The notes under the pieces are model-generated. The model was not told the DNA's origin and ran no database searches. It saw only the letters and a list, made by a program, of their open reading frames with translations. From Elymus sibiricus (taxonomy: Eukaryota; Streptophyta; Magnoliopsida; Poales; Poaceae), in contig CM077663.1 in NCBI GenBank assembly GCA_039707655.1, positions 437,055,830-437,119,829 on the forward strand: a stretch of 64,000 bases of DNA, given 5' to 3'. Below are positions 31,131 through 43,956 of the stretch, one piece after another. Within the stretch, counting starts at the first letter, position 1, and every line of letters begins with the position of its first letter. The translations under genes and the position numbers were made by a program.

Positions 31131-31312
31131 TCTTATTATACTTGTTATGATTCTTATTATACTTGTTCCGAATTATACTTGTTATGATTCTTATTATACT
31201 TGTTAATTATATGATTCTTATTATACTTGTTATGATTCTTATATTATACTTGTGCCGAAATATACTTGTTATGATTCTTATTATACTTGTTCTAAAATAT
31301 ACTTGTTGCAGC
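31131..31312. repeat. tatgattcttattatacttg minisatellite in the exonuclease intron
   Basis: Seven or more variable copies of about 20-28 bp, ending 36 bp before the exon 2 acceptor. Confidence 0.85.
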
Positions 31313-31683
31313 AATATTTAACACATTTGTTCCATTTTGTTGTTGCAGTAGTGACAAGCACTGTCCGAAACTCATGGAGTTCCTTCGCAGCGGCATATAT
31401 TTTGCTAGCGTTGATATAACGAATGACAAGATCAAGATGATGCGCATCTGGGGTATTGAGATACCAGCTGAATGCCACATTGATCTTCAGGGCAGGTTCA
31501 GGCTTGAGCATGACAAGACTTCAATGACTGATATGGCAGCCGCCCTGATCGACGAGGACTACGCTGATATGAAGACAAAATTCTCCAAGTCAGGGCACCA
31601 ACATTGGGAGAAGACCCCACTTGACCCTATCAACATTGAGTATGCAGCAATAGATGGGTACGTTGCATACGAGTTGTACCGCA

Positions 31684-32260
31684 TGATGGGGATACGTACC
31701 TAGGGTAGGGTCATAGGCCTGACCTATCTGCTCTACCCAAGGACACTGCCCCAGAAAGCTTAAGGGCTACGAGGAGATCTCCGACTGAAATCACCAAAGC
31801 ATACAAGTCACTCGACAACATCCACTCGGAGACTACCTTTTCACTCGACGGGTACCATTCACTCGGAAGAACCAGAAGACAGTCGACCGCAGAAGACCAG
31901 AAGCCACCCCAGGGAGGCCAACGGGTAGGCGTTCATCTGTACCATTAATAGCATTTATTACGTACGTTACCGGTAACGTACGTCTTTATAGCCACGATCT
32001 GACCCTTAGATGCCGGACACTTATGAGGGGCAACGCACTCTATATAAGCCGCCCCTCCCCTCTGGCACAAGGGTTCGCACCCCCTATAACGACACTCATA
32101 TTTCACTCGACAAGAGCTCCCGAGCACTGAGACGTAGGGCTTTTACCTCCACGAGAGGGGCCTGAACTCATACATCCGTGTGTACACCCTCGCCGTAGCT
32201 GGGACTCTGCCCTCTCCTTACGTACCCCTACCTTCTACTGTCAGGCTCGTTCCCACGACA
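31684..32260 (+). repeat. Gypsy 5' LTR
   Basis: Starts TGATGGGGATACG and ends CCCACGACA. TATA at 32041-32047 (tatataa). 577 bp, the same length as the 3' LTR. Confidence 0.93.
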
Positions 32261-32327
32261 GTTGGCGCCCACCGTGGGGCAGGCATCTAAGCGACTTCCG
32301 GCGAGGTTGCATTTGTTTTCCTTCGTC

Positions 32328-34133
32328 ATGTCTTCCGGCGGTGATTTGTTCCTGGGCCGCGAGATCCGTCTCGGAGCGCTCACCTTCATCGCTGACGATT
32401 CGGCATGGCTCCAGGAAGCGCCTCTAGATGTTGAGGCGCTCCCGATACGCGGAGCGACGCACTTCTGCGCCAGCTCCTGCGGTGTTCTCCTCCTTCAGCC
32501 GTCGACTCCGTACATGTCGGCCCTCCACGCTGTTCGTCGCCGCAAGCAATCCAGTCGTTCGCGGCTACAGCGTTGGGTGCGACATGCGGCGGCCCGCCAG
32601 GCTTCGTCCCCGCAGATTGCAGCCATCGAGCCCGCCGAGTCATTACGCGGCGTGTTCGATTCGGCGTCAGATCAGTCTAACGTCCCCTCCGAGTGCGAGA
32701 GTTGCGATCCTGCGGCCGAAGTTCTTATGGCTGGCTCTCATCAGAGTCCGCCGCCTGGCTTCGGCCACGCTAGGCGTGAGATTGGTGGAACGTCGAATGA
32801 TCAGCATCGCCGGGATGATGATGTTCTCCATACTCCCATCGTCGGCACGACTGCTGAGGCCCAGGCCATGGAGGCAACTCGCCTTCGACTCAAAGAGATG
32901 CAAGAGGCACTCGACGAGCGTACTCGACAGTGTCCACCGCGTCCCAATCGACATCAGCGACAGTTGTTTCCGAGTGGGTCACGGAATAACGTCGAGGTAT
33001 TCCGTACTCCAGTGTTGAATGTTGCGGCTGCTGCTAGGATTGCAGATTCTATACAGCCGTCACGATCGGAAGCTGGTAGAGGTTTGCAGCAGATCAGAAC
33101 GTTGCTCGAGGCAGCGCAGCAACAGAACGCGGCTGTTTCTCAGTCGCAGAACAGGTTACATAGCAATTCGCCCAGGGCGGAAACAGTTCAATCGGCCCAT
33201 ACCCCTGGGTCACCCCTGCGCCACAGAGGCGGAGGCTTCCGTGATGATCGGTACAGAGATCAGGGGCGAGATCAGTTTGCTCCCCGTTATCACCGCGATG
33301 ACCGCCGTCGGGTGTTTTCTCCTCCGCGGAGTGGTTCATATGTGCCCCGGCACAATGATGATAGGCGCCCGTTCGGTGATGAGCGGAATCCTGGATTTGA
33401 CGCAAGAGATGTCCTTGCTCAAAGACGGGTCGACAGAGGCAGAGCCCATAGAGATGGTTATAACGGAGACTATCCAAGTGGAAGTGGAGGCGTTGTGTCT
33501 GGTCCCGAGTGTTTTAGCAGAGCCATTCGCTCTGCAGAGATTCCCCCCAACTTCAGGTTGGCGGCTGGAATTGGCAAGTTTTCTGGCGAGTCGAAGCCCG
33601 AGACATGGTTAGATGATTACTGAGTGGCTGTGCAGATCGGTGGAGGAAACGACAACGTAGCCATGAAGCATTTGTCCCTGATGTTAGATGGTTCGGCCAG
33701 AGCTTGGTTGAATCGTTTGGCTCCCTCTAGCATCCATTGCTGGGAGGATTTGGCCCGAGTGTTCATCAGAACCTTTGAGGGCACTTGCAAACATCCAGCT
33801 GGTTTGATTGATTTGCAGCACTATGTTCAGAAGCCCAATGAGACCTTGCGAGACTACATTCAGCGCTGGTCCACCCTTCATCACACGGTGGAGAATGTTT
33901 CCGAACATCAGGCTGTTTGTGCTTTCAAGGCTGGTGTTAGATACAGAGAGCTCTATCTGAAGTTTGGTCGCACTGGTGATATTTCTCTGAGCAAGATGAT
34001 GGAGATTGCCACTCGGTACGCCAATGGTGAAGAAGAGGACCGCCTCCGCAGCGGTAAAGGAAAAGCAGTCGACAATGATGCCGGTAGAAATTCCAGTCGG
34101 AAACAGAAGCGTAAGGCTGATCCCCCTGCTTAG
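32328..34133 (+). pseudogene. Gypsy gag region with two nonsense codons
   Basis: The frame opens at ATG 32328. Its core resembles plant Gypsy gag (FSGESKPETWLDDY and then retrotrans_gag motifs such as AWLNRL, LARVFIRTFEGT). TGA at 33621-33623 falls where a Trp codon is expected. TAG at 34131-34133 ends the next stretch. There are no frameshifts: the same frame continues into pol. Gag proteins form the particle in which reverse transcription takes place. Confidence 0.8.
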
Positions 34134-37100
34134 GCAGAAGCAGCCGCTCTGGCGGCACAAGGCAAAAATAAGGGAAAAGCCAAAGCTAAGTTCACCCCCA
34201 AGAAGTCAAAGAATCAGTCGGGTACAGATGTTATGGATTTACCGTGTGCAATCCATACGAGGAAAGATGAAGAGGGCAATTTAATATTGCCGAAGCATAC
34301 CACTCGACAGTGCCGTTTGCTGATCCAACAGTTCAAGGAAAGTCAGTCGAGTGAAAAAGACCCTGAAAAGGAGGATGAAGAAGATAAAGAAGAGTTTCCT
34401 GAGGTCAATGCCACTCTGTTGATTTTTGCTGATGTTGAGAGCAAGAGTCGACTGAAAGTTATCAACAGGGAGGTTAACATGGCGGTTCCCTCTACCCCCA
34501 CATATCTCAAGTGGTCTCAGACTGCTATCACGTTTGATCAGTCAGATCACCCTGCACATATCGCTACCCCCGGGCGGCAAGCGCTGGTGGTGGACCCAGT
34601 TGTGGGGGGCACTCGACTCCGCAAGGTTTTGATGGACGGTGGGAGCGGCCTGAACATCCTATATGCAGATACCCTCAAGGGGATGGGCATTCCGATGTCT
34701 CGACTCAGTGAAAGCAACATGCAGTTCCATGGCGTTATCCCTGGGAAAAAGGCCCGTTCACTCGGTCAAATAGCATTGGATGTTGTGTTTGGTGACGACA
34801 AGCATTTTCGCAAGGAGAAATTGACATTTGAAGTGGTGGACTTCCAGAGCGCGTACCACGCCATCCTTGGTCGTCCGGCTTATGCCCGTTTCATGGCCCG
34901 ACCATGTTACGTGTATCTCAAGCTGAAGATGCCCGGGCCCAAGGGTGTAATCACAGTCACTGGCAATCGACAGAGGGCTGAGGAGTGCCTCCAGCAGGGC
35001 TCCAAGATCGCCGATCATCAGATGGCTATGGTTGAATTGGAAGAATACAAGAAAAACGCTGATCCTGCCGACCTGTTGCGTGCTAAGAAGCCCGCTTCTG
35101 AGTCAGCTTTTCAGTCGGCAGGAGAAGTGAAGAAAGTGAACATTCACCTGACAGATCCAACTGCTGCCCCGACCAACATCTCGACGACACTCGACAGCAA
35201 ATAGGAAGCCGAGCTCATCCAGTTCCTCCGTGAGAACTGGGACATCTTCGCATGGAAGCCTGCTGACATGCCTGGTGTACCCAGGGAACTGGCTGAGCAT
35301 AGATTGAGAGTTGACCCGAAGGCCAAGCCTGTGAAGGAGCACTTGCGTCGGTCGGCAACAGAGAAGCGAAAAGCAATCGGTGAGGAGGTGGCTCGTCTCT
35401 TGACGGCCAAATTCATACGTGAGATTAACCACTCCGAGTGGTTATCGAACGTCGTCATGGTCCCTAAGAAGGACAAATCACTCCGCATGTGTATTGACTT
35501 CAAACATATCAATCGGGTCTGCCCGAAAGATCATTTTCTGCTCCCCCGCATTGATCAGATTGTCGACTCAACTGCGGGGTGCGAGCGTCTATCTTTTCTT
35601 GACGCTTACTCTGGCTACCATCAGATCCGTCTGTTTGGTCCAGATGAAATAAAGACAGCCTTCATCACCCCTTTCGGGTGTTTCTGTTATATCACCATGC
35701 CTTTTGGTTTGAAGAACGCTGGCGCTACTTTCATGCGCATGATTCAAAAATGTTTACTTGATCAGATCCCTCGGAATGTTGAAGCGTACATGGATGACAT
35801 TGTCGTCATGTCTCGCAAAGGTTCCGACCTGTTGTCTGACTTAGCTGAAACATTCGCCAATCTGAGGAGATATGACATCAAGCTAAATCCGACTAAGTGC
35901 ACTTTCGGTGTTCCTGGCGGCAAATTACTCGGTTTTCTCGTTTCCAAAAAGGTAATCGACGTTAATCCTGAAAAGATCGGTGCCATCACCCGAATGAGAA
36001 GCCCTGAGCGTGTGCACGATGTCCAGAAGCTCACAGGTTGCTTGGCAGCATTGAGTTGATTCATTTCTCGTCTCGGTGAGAAGGCATTGCCTTTATACCG
36101 ACTGATGAAGAAGTCTGATACATTCGAGTGGACTCCAGAAGCTGAAGCAGCGTTTGTCGAGCTCAAAGCTCTGCTTTCCACCCAGCCGGTGCTTGCTGCT
36201 CCGCACAGTAAAGAGCCATTGCTGTTGTACATAGCGGCCACTAATCAGGTCGTCAGTACAGTTCTCACTGTCGAGAGGGAAGAGGAAGGTAAAGCTTACA
36301 AAGTCCAGCGTCCTGTTTATTACATCTCCGAAGTGCTGACTCCTTCAAAGCAAAGATATCCACATTACCAGAAGCTCGTGTACGGTATATATCTGTCAGC
36401 TAAGAAGGTGGCACATTATTTTCAAGATCACTCAATTTCAGTCGTCAGTGATGCTCCATTGTCTGAAATTCTCCACAATCGAGATGCGACTGGTCGAGTG
36501 GCCAAATGGGCTATTGAGCTCCTCTATTTTGACATCAAGTTTGAAGCAAAGAAAGCAATCAAGTCTCAAGCCCTCGCTGATTTCTTGGCCGAGTGGACTG
36601 TACAGCAGCAGCCGATCCAAGTTCACTCGGCACACTGGACCATGTTCTTTGATGGTTCGAAGATGCTGAATGGGTCTGGTGCTGGCGTAGTACTGGTGTC
36701 CCCAAAAGGCGATAAACTTAGTTATGTCTTACAGATTCACTTTGATTCCTCCAACAATGAAGCTGAATATGAAGCACTCTTGTATGGGTTTCGTATGGCC
36801 ATTTCACTCGGCGTCCGGCGCCTGATGGTATATGTTGACTCTGATTTGGTGGTCAATCAAGTGATGAAAGAGTGGGATGTCAGGAACCCCGCTATGACTG
36901 GATACTGCAATGCAGTAAGGAAACTCGAGAAGAAATTCGAAGGTTTGGAACTCCATCATGTTCCCCGAGTGAAGAATCAAGCAGCTGATGAGCTGGCAAA
37001 GATTGGATCCACTCGGAAGCCTGTCCCCAGCAATGTATTTCTCGAGCACCTTCATTCTCCTTCGGTGCAGGAAGATCCCTTCACTGAAGAGCCCCCGCAA

Positions 37101-38417
37101 GCGAAAAGCGCCTCTGATCCGACTGAAGTCGATGTCCCAGCTGTTATTGATCTGGTCATGGAGATTTTAGTGATCACGCCCGACTGGACTGTACCCTATA
37201 TTGCGTACATTCTTAGGAGAGAACTCCCAGATGATGAAGTTGAAGCTCGACAGATAGTCCGCAGATCCAAGGCTTTTACTGTTATGGATGGACAACTCTA
37301 CAGAGAAAGTGTGACTGGCGTGACTCAGCGGTGTATTTCTCCTGAAGAAGGTCGACTGATTTTGGAGGAGATTCACTCGGGAACTTGTGGTCATCATGCG
37401 TCCTCTAGGACAATTGTTTCCAAAGCTTACCGAGCTGGTTTCTTCTGGCCACACGCCAATGAGATGGCTAAAGATATTGTTGATCACTGCGAAGGATGCC
37501 AGTTCTATTCGAACCTGTCACACAAACCTGCGTCTGCTTTGAAGACTATTCCACTCGTCTGGCCGTTTGCTGTATGGGGCTTGGATATGGTTGGACCCCT
37601 TAGAACAGGCCAGAGTGGATTCACTCACTTACTGGTTGCAGTCGACAAGTTCACTAAGTGGATTGAAGCTAAACCCATCAAGAAGTTGAACGCCCGCACT
37701 GCTATCAAATTCATGAAAGAGATAACATTCCGGTATGGAGTCCCCCACAGTATCATTACAGACAATGGCTCTAATTTTGACTCGGAAGAGTTTAGATACT
37801 TTTGCTCCTCTCAAGGCACTCGGGTGGACTACGCATCCGTTGCACACCCCCAGTCTAACGGTCAAGCTGAGCGAGCGAATGGCCTTATCCTCCAAGGACT
37901 GAAGCCTCGGCTCATGCGAGATCTTGATCATGCTGCTGGAGCTTGGGTCACTGAATTGCCGTATGTTCTGTGGGGCTTGAGGATGACTCCAAACCGGTCG
38001 ACTGGACGCACTCCTTTCTTCCTTGTGTATGGAGCTGAAGCCGTTTTGCCAAGTGACGTCCTTCACAATTCTCCCCGAGTGGATCTTTACTATGAAGACG
38101 AAGCTGAGCAAGCAAGACAAGATGGGGTAGATCTCCTCGAGGAAGAACGAGAGATGGCCCTGATCCGGTCGACTGTATATCAACAAGACCTTCGCCGCTT
38201 CCATGCGAGACATGTCAAGAGCCGTTCATTCCACGAAGGTGATCTGGTGCTCCGAGTGGATCAGCAGCGACCCCACAAGTTGGCCCCAGCGTGGGAAGGC
38301 CCATTCATCGTCACCAAGGTGCTGAACAATGGAGCGTACCACCTTTTCAACTTGAAGAAGAATATTGATGAGCCACGCGCCTGGAACGCGGATTTGCTTC
38401 GACGCTTTTATACTTGA
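34134..38417 (+). pseudogene. Gypsy pol region (protease, RT, two RNase H domains, integrase), two nonsense codons
   Basis: In the same frame as gag. Protease has MDGGSGLN near 34630. RT runs about 35268-36050 with active-site YMDD at 35787-35798. A degenerate first RNase H covers about 36100-36600. A second, archaeal-type RNase H starts at FFDGSKMLNGSGAG (about 36648). Integrase has the HHCC zinc motif (about 37376-37500) and D,D-E core motifs (WGLDMVGPL, ITDNGSNFD). The tail ends at 38415-38417. Internal stops are TAG at 35202-35204 and TGA at 36057-36059. Gag-pol is thus one frame of about 2030 codons with four nonsense codons and no indels. It cannot act without help in trans. Confidence 0.88.
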
Positions 38418-38520
38418 TGACTGAGTTGTTTTGATGTAATAAGAGTACTCCAGACCATGTCGTTTGTTAAGGTATGACTTCCGCAGTCTATTGTCGATTC
38501 CGATCGCACAATTTCACATT

Positions 38521-39390
38521 CAAAAACTTCACCGAGTGAAGAGCGATCCTCTTGCTCGGGGGCTTAGCTGCGAACCCGTTTCGCCTAAGTTTAAAACCTT
38601 TCCGGGTGTATAACATTCGATACACTCGGAGACTTAGCCGCGAACCAGTCTTCGCCTAAGTTCAAAAACTTCTCCGACTGAAGAGCAATCCTCTTGCTCA
38701 GGGGCTTAGCTGCGAACCCGTTTCGCCTAAGTGAAAAACCCTTCTGAGTGTATAGCATTCAATACACTCGGAGACTTAGCCGCGAACCAGTCTTCGCCTA
38801 AGTTCAAAAACTTCTCCGAGTGAAGAGCGATCCTCTATCTCGGGGGCTTAGCTGCGAACCCGTTTCGCCTAAGTTAAAAACCCTTTCGAGTGTATAGCAT
38901 TCAATACACTCGGAGACTTAGCCGCGAACCAGTCTTCGCCTAAGTCTAAAACTTCTCCGAGTAAAGAGCGATCCTCTTGCTCGGGGGCTTAGCTGCGAAC
39001 CCGTTTTGCCTAAGTTAAAAACCCTTCCGAGTGTATAACATTCAATACACTCGGAGACTTAGCCGCGAACCAGTCTTCGCCTAAGTCTAAACTTCTCCGA
39101 GTGAAGAGCAATCCTCTTGCTCGGGGGCTTAGCTGCGAACCCATTTCGCCTAAGTGAAAAACCCTTCCGAGTGTATAGCATTCAATACACTCGGAGACTT
39201 AGCCGCGAGCCAGTCTTTGCCTAAGTCTAAAACTTTTCCGAGTAAAGAGCAATTCTCTCACTCGAGGGCTTAGCTGTGAACCAGTTTCCATCTAAGTTAA
39301 AAAATCCTTCCGGGTGTAAGGTATTCCTAACACTCGGAAACTTAGCTGCGAACCAGTCTTCGCATAAGTCCTAAGTTCTTACGAGTGCAG
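38521..39390. repeat. Tandem repeat of about 141 bp in the Gypsy 3' region
   Basis: Six units with period 140-142 bp. Each is made of two related halves of about 71 bp: gcttagctgcgaacccgttt-cgcctaagt and cttagccgcgaaccagtctt-cgcctaagt. Most units contain ctcgggggctta, which resembles the sequence just before the 3' LTR (ttcgggggctaa). Confidence 0.9.
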
Positions 39391-39602
39391 AACACCCGTT
39401 CCATTCAAGAATTAAATAAATTCAGCTAGGCAAAATGCCGGAAAGCAAAATGCGAGTAAGACCAGAATCTCTAGCGCAGCAAAAAACTTGTTCGCGCAAA
39501 GGGAAGTTCTCAGGCTTAAGGCCTGAACGAAGTTTTAATCGGTTACACCATCGCTCGGCATACCGAGGCAAATAAAGTTTTGATTGAAAGCAAAGTACTT
39601 GT

Positions 39603-42600
39603 TCAAGCTCCAGTAGGGCTTGAGGGCTCGACAAAGGTGTCCAGGTCAATTCCGTCGGCGATCCGAGTGGCTGCTTCGATGAAAGTCTCCATGAAATCTT
39701 CAAACTGAAGTTTCTTTGTGTTGATCACTCGGAGAGCCTTCAGTTTGTCCTCCCTGGCCTCCTTGCAATGAACCCTGACGAGTGAAAGTGCCACATCGGC
39801 ACCACAACAAGCAGCGGACTTCTTCCACGCCTGCACTCGACTTGGTATTTCATTGAGGCGAGTCATCATAGACTCGAGGTCAGTCTGGAGGGAGTCTTCA
39901 GGCCACAGTTCCTTGTCGACTTTCTCGAATGCAGCCCTCAGTCGAGTGACATATCCTTGGACATTCTTAAGACGAGCTTCAAGTCGAAACATATCCATAG
40001 CCACGGCGTCCCCGACGAGTGACTTCGTGGGGTCAAGATTGGGCTCGACCTCTTCAGTTTCTTTCTCAAAGTCTTGACAGAATTCTGCATGAAGAGAAAG
40101 GGAAAAGGTGGTCACAATGCCGTTCTGAAGAAATCAAAGAAATTCATTCGACAGAAGAAAGTCACCTTCAAGCATGCTGAACATTTTCTTCGCGAAGTCT
40201 CCTAAGTGTTTCTCCAGAGCACTCTTTCCCTTGGTCTGCACTTCAAGTTTTTGATCCAGTCGGATCGTTCCTGCTTGAGTTTGGTGTTCTCTTCTTCCAG
40301 TTTTCTGGCTGCAGCAAGTTTCTTCTCAGCAGCTTCGGTTTTCTCCTTCGGTTCCTTTTGAGCATCAGCAAGTGATTTGTCCTTGTCCTCGAGCGCCTTC
40401 TTCATGGTATCTAAATAAATAACATTGTTGAGTCGCGCTCGGAGACGACGGTTCTCATCACGTACGTCTGTTCGAGTGGATTCACTCAGTTCAAAGGATG
40501 GAAGATAAAAGTGATAATGCAATTGATCGACAAGAATTACCTCCCAAAGTCTTCAATTCAGTCTGTGCACGGTCCAGGTTGTTGTTCGTCAGCTCCAGAT
40601 CTAGCAGAAGTCGATTCTTTTCTTTTTCCAGCTCGACGTACTTGGTCCCGAGCCCACAGGCTTTTTGAAATCAGCAAAGAAGGGGTTCAGTCGACATAAA
40701 TATTTTTCTACTCCCGAGTGTGAAAGTACAAGTGCAGTCGACTGAAAGGCGGCCCGCCACCCCACCCCACAACCCTATACAGCGTCATATCATGATTGAT
40801 CGAAATGATGTCCATGAAACCTGCAAAACAGTTCTTAAGACTACTCCCCATCGTAAACGATCGGCAGTAGTCTCGGGGACTACACCCAGTGGGTGCACTC
40901 AGTGTGCCCCCACTGGACAGGAAATCACTCGACCAGGTCCGCCCTGTCCGAGTGTATGTAAAAAAAAGAGAAAAGCAAGCAAGCGAACATTGTCTCTATT
41001 AGACCCCCGCCGATGCAAGCACTCGACGGCGGTCTCGGGGACTACACCCAGTGGGTGCACTCAGCGTGCCCCCACTGGACCTACTTTTACTCGACAAGGT
41101 CTGTCCTGTCGAATGGAAACAACTTTCAAACCGACTCTAAGACCCCTGCCGATGACTTCTTCATTCGACAGCGATCTCGGGGACTACACCCAGTGGGTGC
41201 ACTCAGCGTGCCCCCACTGGACAAGAAACTACCTGATCTACTTGCGAAGAAAACACCCAGTGGGTGTAAAATCAAGATGGGCAGGAATTCAATCGGAAAT
41301 GAACTTACAATAGCACTTACTCGGACGTTGGCTTGAAGCGCTGAGCTGGCATCATAGGCTAACTTGCTGGCTTCATACGCCTCCGTTGTTCGCAACATCA
41401 TCTGCCTAACCTGAATCATGGCTTCCTTGGCAGCTCCAGTTTGGTCCTCTGGGACGTGATGCAAGGGGTATGCGGGCGTCGAATGAGTTGGTGCTGTAAC
41501 TGAGGCAGCAGGAGGTGCTTCAGATTGTCCAATAGGTGCTGAAGCCACCAGAGTTGAAGTGGCTGGCGGAGCACTCGACAGCGGGGCCACAAGGGCTGGA
41601 GGTGTCGCAGCAGTCGACCCACGGGACGTCTGTCCAGACGATGTTCTCCGAGTGCATACGCGTGGAGTCCCCAGAGGCACAGCTTCATCCTCCGTTCCTC
41701 GCTGCAGCTCCTCGTCATCTTCCAGTTCGATGACTTCGTCAGCTATCAATCGGCAATTTTAATCAAGACACTCGACGATTATTCTTCAAAAAAAACAGAG
41801 TAGAGTGTGGGTTTGTTATACCTCGTTGGGAGGTGGCCGCATCAGGAGTGTCTACTTCCATATGGTCCCCATCATTTTGCTGGGGCGACGTCACAGAGGT
41901 AGCAGCTCTGGCGAATAAACTCCACTCGGTCAGCAGAGACATCAAGTTCCACAATCACAATTGCGGGAAAATAAACACTCACGTTGAGGCAACAGGCACA
42001 TCAATCTTGATACGAGGCAGGGCCTTCCGAGGTTTTGGCGCGTCTGGCTTGAGCTGTTTCGCAGCTTTTTCGGTCGACCCCGATGTTGCGGCACGGTCGC
42101 GCTTTGGGTTCCTCGTGCTCGATGCCATAGTTTTGCTCGGGGCGACCTCTGGGTCTTCCTGCTGCTTGGTACGACGCTCGGTGCGCGATGGGACCTGAGC
42201 CTCGACCTCGCCTTCCTCCAGGTCGTCGTCACTGCTCTCACTGTCATCGGCGTAATCGCCGTCTGCGCTGCCGTCTACGCTCCCTTCCTCTTCGTCAGGC
42301 TGTTCTCCATTGGGTATGGGCGAGTACAAGTTTGTAAATTCCTGCAAGATACAAGCTTCAAAGTTAGTCGACTGAAGATCCAGTTACTCGACAAAATATT
42401 AAAACAATCGATAGAGATATAACTCACCAGGTTCGTTGGTGGGTTCAAAGTAGAGAAGGGCGGAATTCGCTTGGCTCCCTCAGGATTATCACAGGCTCCG
42501 GTGATGCTCCTGAGCCACTGAGAAACGGTCTCATCGGAAACTTCTTCAGGATGAGTCCGAGTGGTATCCTCAGGGCCCGAGTAATGCCACATGGTGTGAT

Positions 42601-43408
42601 CCCGGGCTTGGAGAGGCTGGATCCGTCGACTGAGAAATGTTTCAAGAAGGTCCAAGCCAGTCACTCCGCCGCGGATCAGATCAGATACATCGTTCACTAG
42701 GATCCCCACTTGGATTTTCTCTACCTTTGTCACGTACAGTGGTTTGGGGGTGGTAGGTCGATCCAAGGTGAAAGGAGGAAGTCTAGTCGACATATTTGGT
42801 GATGCAACATCCTTGCAATAGAACCATGTCGACTGCCAACCCCGGACAGAATCAGGAAAGGTCATAGAGGGGAATGCACTCCTACCTCTCTTTTGGATCC
42901 CTAAGCCACCACACAGTTGGATTACATGGGTTTTGCTATCACTGGGATTGGCTTTCTTGACGGATAGGGATCTAACAGAGAATATGTGTTTAAACAAACC
43001 CCAATGCGGAGGACAGCCCAAGAAGCATTCGCACAAGGTTATGAAACAAGAAAGATAGGCAATTGCATTCGGAGGGAAATGGTGGAGCTGTGCCCCAAAA
43101 TAATTCAGGGAAGTACGGATGAATGGGTGGGGTGGCATGGAGAAACCTCGCTCGACGTGGGTGAGAAGCAGAACTCGCTCGCCGTCGCGTGGCTCCGGCT
43201 CGGTCTCCCCCTTCGGCAATCTCCAGGACCCCGCAGTTATCAACCCGTCGTCGACGAGATTTTGCACATCCTCCGCCGTGACCGTCGATTGGAGGAAATC
43301 CCCCTGGATCCACCCCAGCGGCACCGTCGACCGGGCGCCCGAGGGCTTCTTCGCCTTGGCTCCTCCCTTCTTGGCGCGCTCGAGCTTCTCCGTCTTGCCC
43401 TTCGTCAT
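39603..43408 (-). CDS. Antisense gene of the Gypsy element (gypsy-type putative transposase_28 domain, coiled coil)
   Basis: The gene runs opposite to gag-pol. ATG at 43406-43408. Exons fitting GT/AG and phase are 42428-43408, 41983-42341, 41822-41907 and 41321-41742. Likely further exons lie at about 40547-40670, 40210-40500 and 39603-40085. The first exon carries the domain known in plants as putative gypsy-type transposase (PHPFIRTSLNYFGAQLHHF, PNAIAYLSCFITLCECFLG, GWQSTWFYCKD). The middle is acidic, then Pro/Ala-rich. The 3' exons encode a coiled coil (EKKLAAARKLEEENTKLKQE) and a final helical region. Tat-lineage elements such as Grande and RIRE2 are known to carry an antisense ORF here. 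Function unknown. The first four exons are open; the junction at about 40670 is out of frame by one base as I read it, so it may be damaged. Confidence 0.65.
40869..41270. repeat. Three hairpin-forming repeats in an antisense-gene intron
   Basis: The sequence ctcggggactacacccagtg, then ggtgcactcag(c/t)gtgcccccactgg, occurs at about 40871, 41035 and 41176, with a partial fourth at about 41250. Each copy contains the inverted pair CCAGTGGG / CCCACTGG. Confidence 0.8.
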
Positions 43409-43504
43409 GGCGGCGGCGGTCGTTGGAGCCGAGCTGAGCGGAGGAGGAGGAGGAGAAGAGCAGATTTGGGGGAAGAATACTGTACCAGCACCGGCGTCGT
43501 CGCC

Positions 43505-43513
43505 TCTTATATC
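43505..43513 (-). promoter_or_regulatory. Possible TATA box of the antisense gene
   Basis: The minus strand reads GATATAAGA about 100 bp upstream of the antisense ATG (43408), inside the element rather than in the LTR. Spacing suits a short 5' UTR. Confidence 0.45.
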
Positions 43514-43956
43514 CGCCCGTGTGGGACACTGACCTGCGGGCCCGCCAGATCCCTGGGTATCCTGAATTCAGAGGAGGCGCTGTACGTGGCGATTTTGGCG
43601 GCGCGATAATCGAGGCGTCGTGCCCCCACTTGCCTTTGCGGTTGCGTCATCCCCGCTTGGCGCGCATTTATCCAATTTTCGAATCCCGTAAAATCCGGAC
43701 CCGACGGAGCGAACCGTCACATCAGAAGACTCTGCAACCACTCGAACCTGATTTCGAGCTCAGTTTCACTCGGACCAGATTTCGAGCTCAGTTTCACTCG
43801 GACACATTTCAAGACAGAATTGATCAGGATGAATGACAAAGGTTTCAATCGACGCAGATTTCTAAGAAGCCTCAAAATACATTCGGAATTTTTGTGTCTT
43901 GTCAGAACCTGCATTGACTCCTTTTCCACTCAAACCCCGATCCATTCGGGGGCTAA

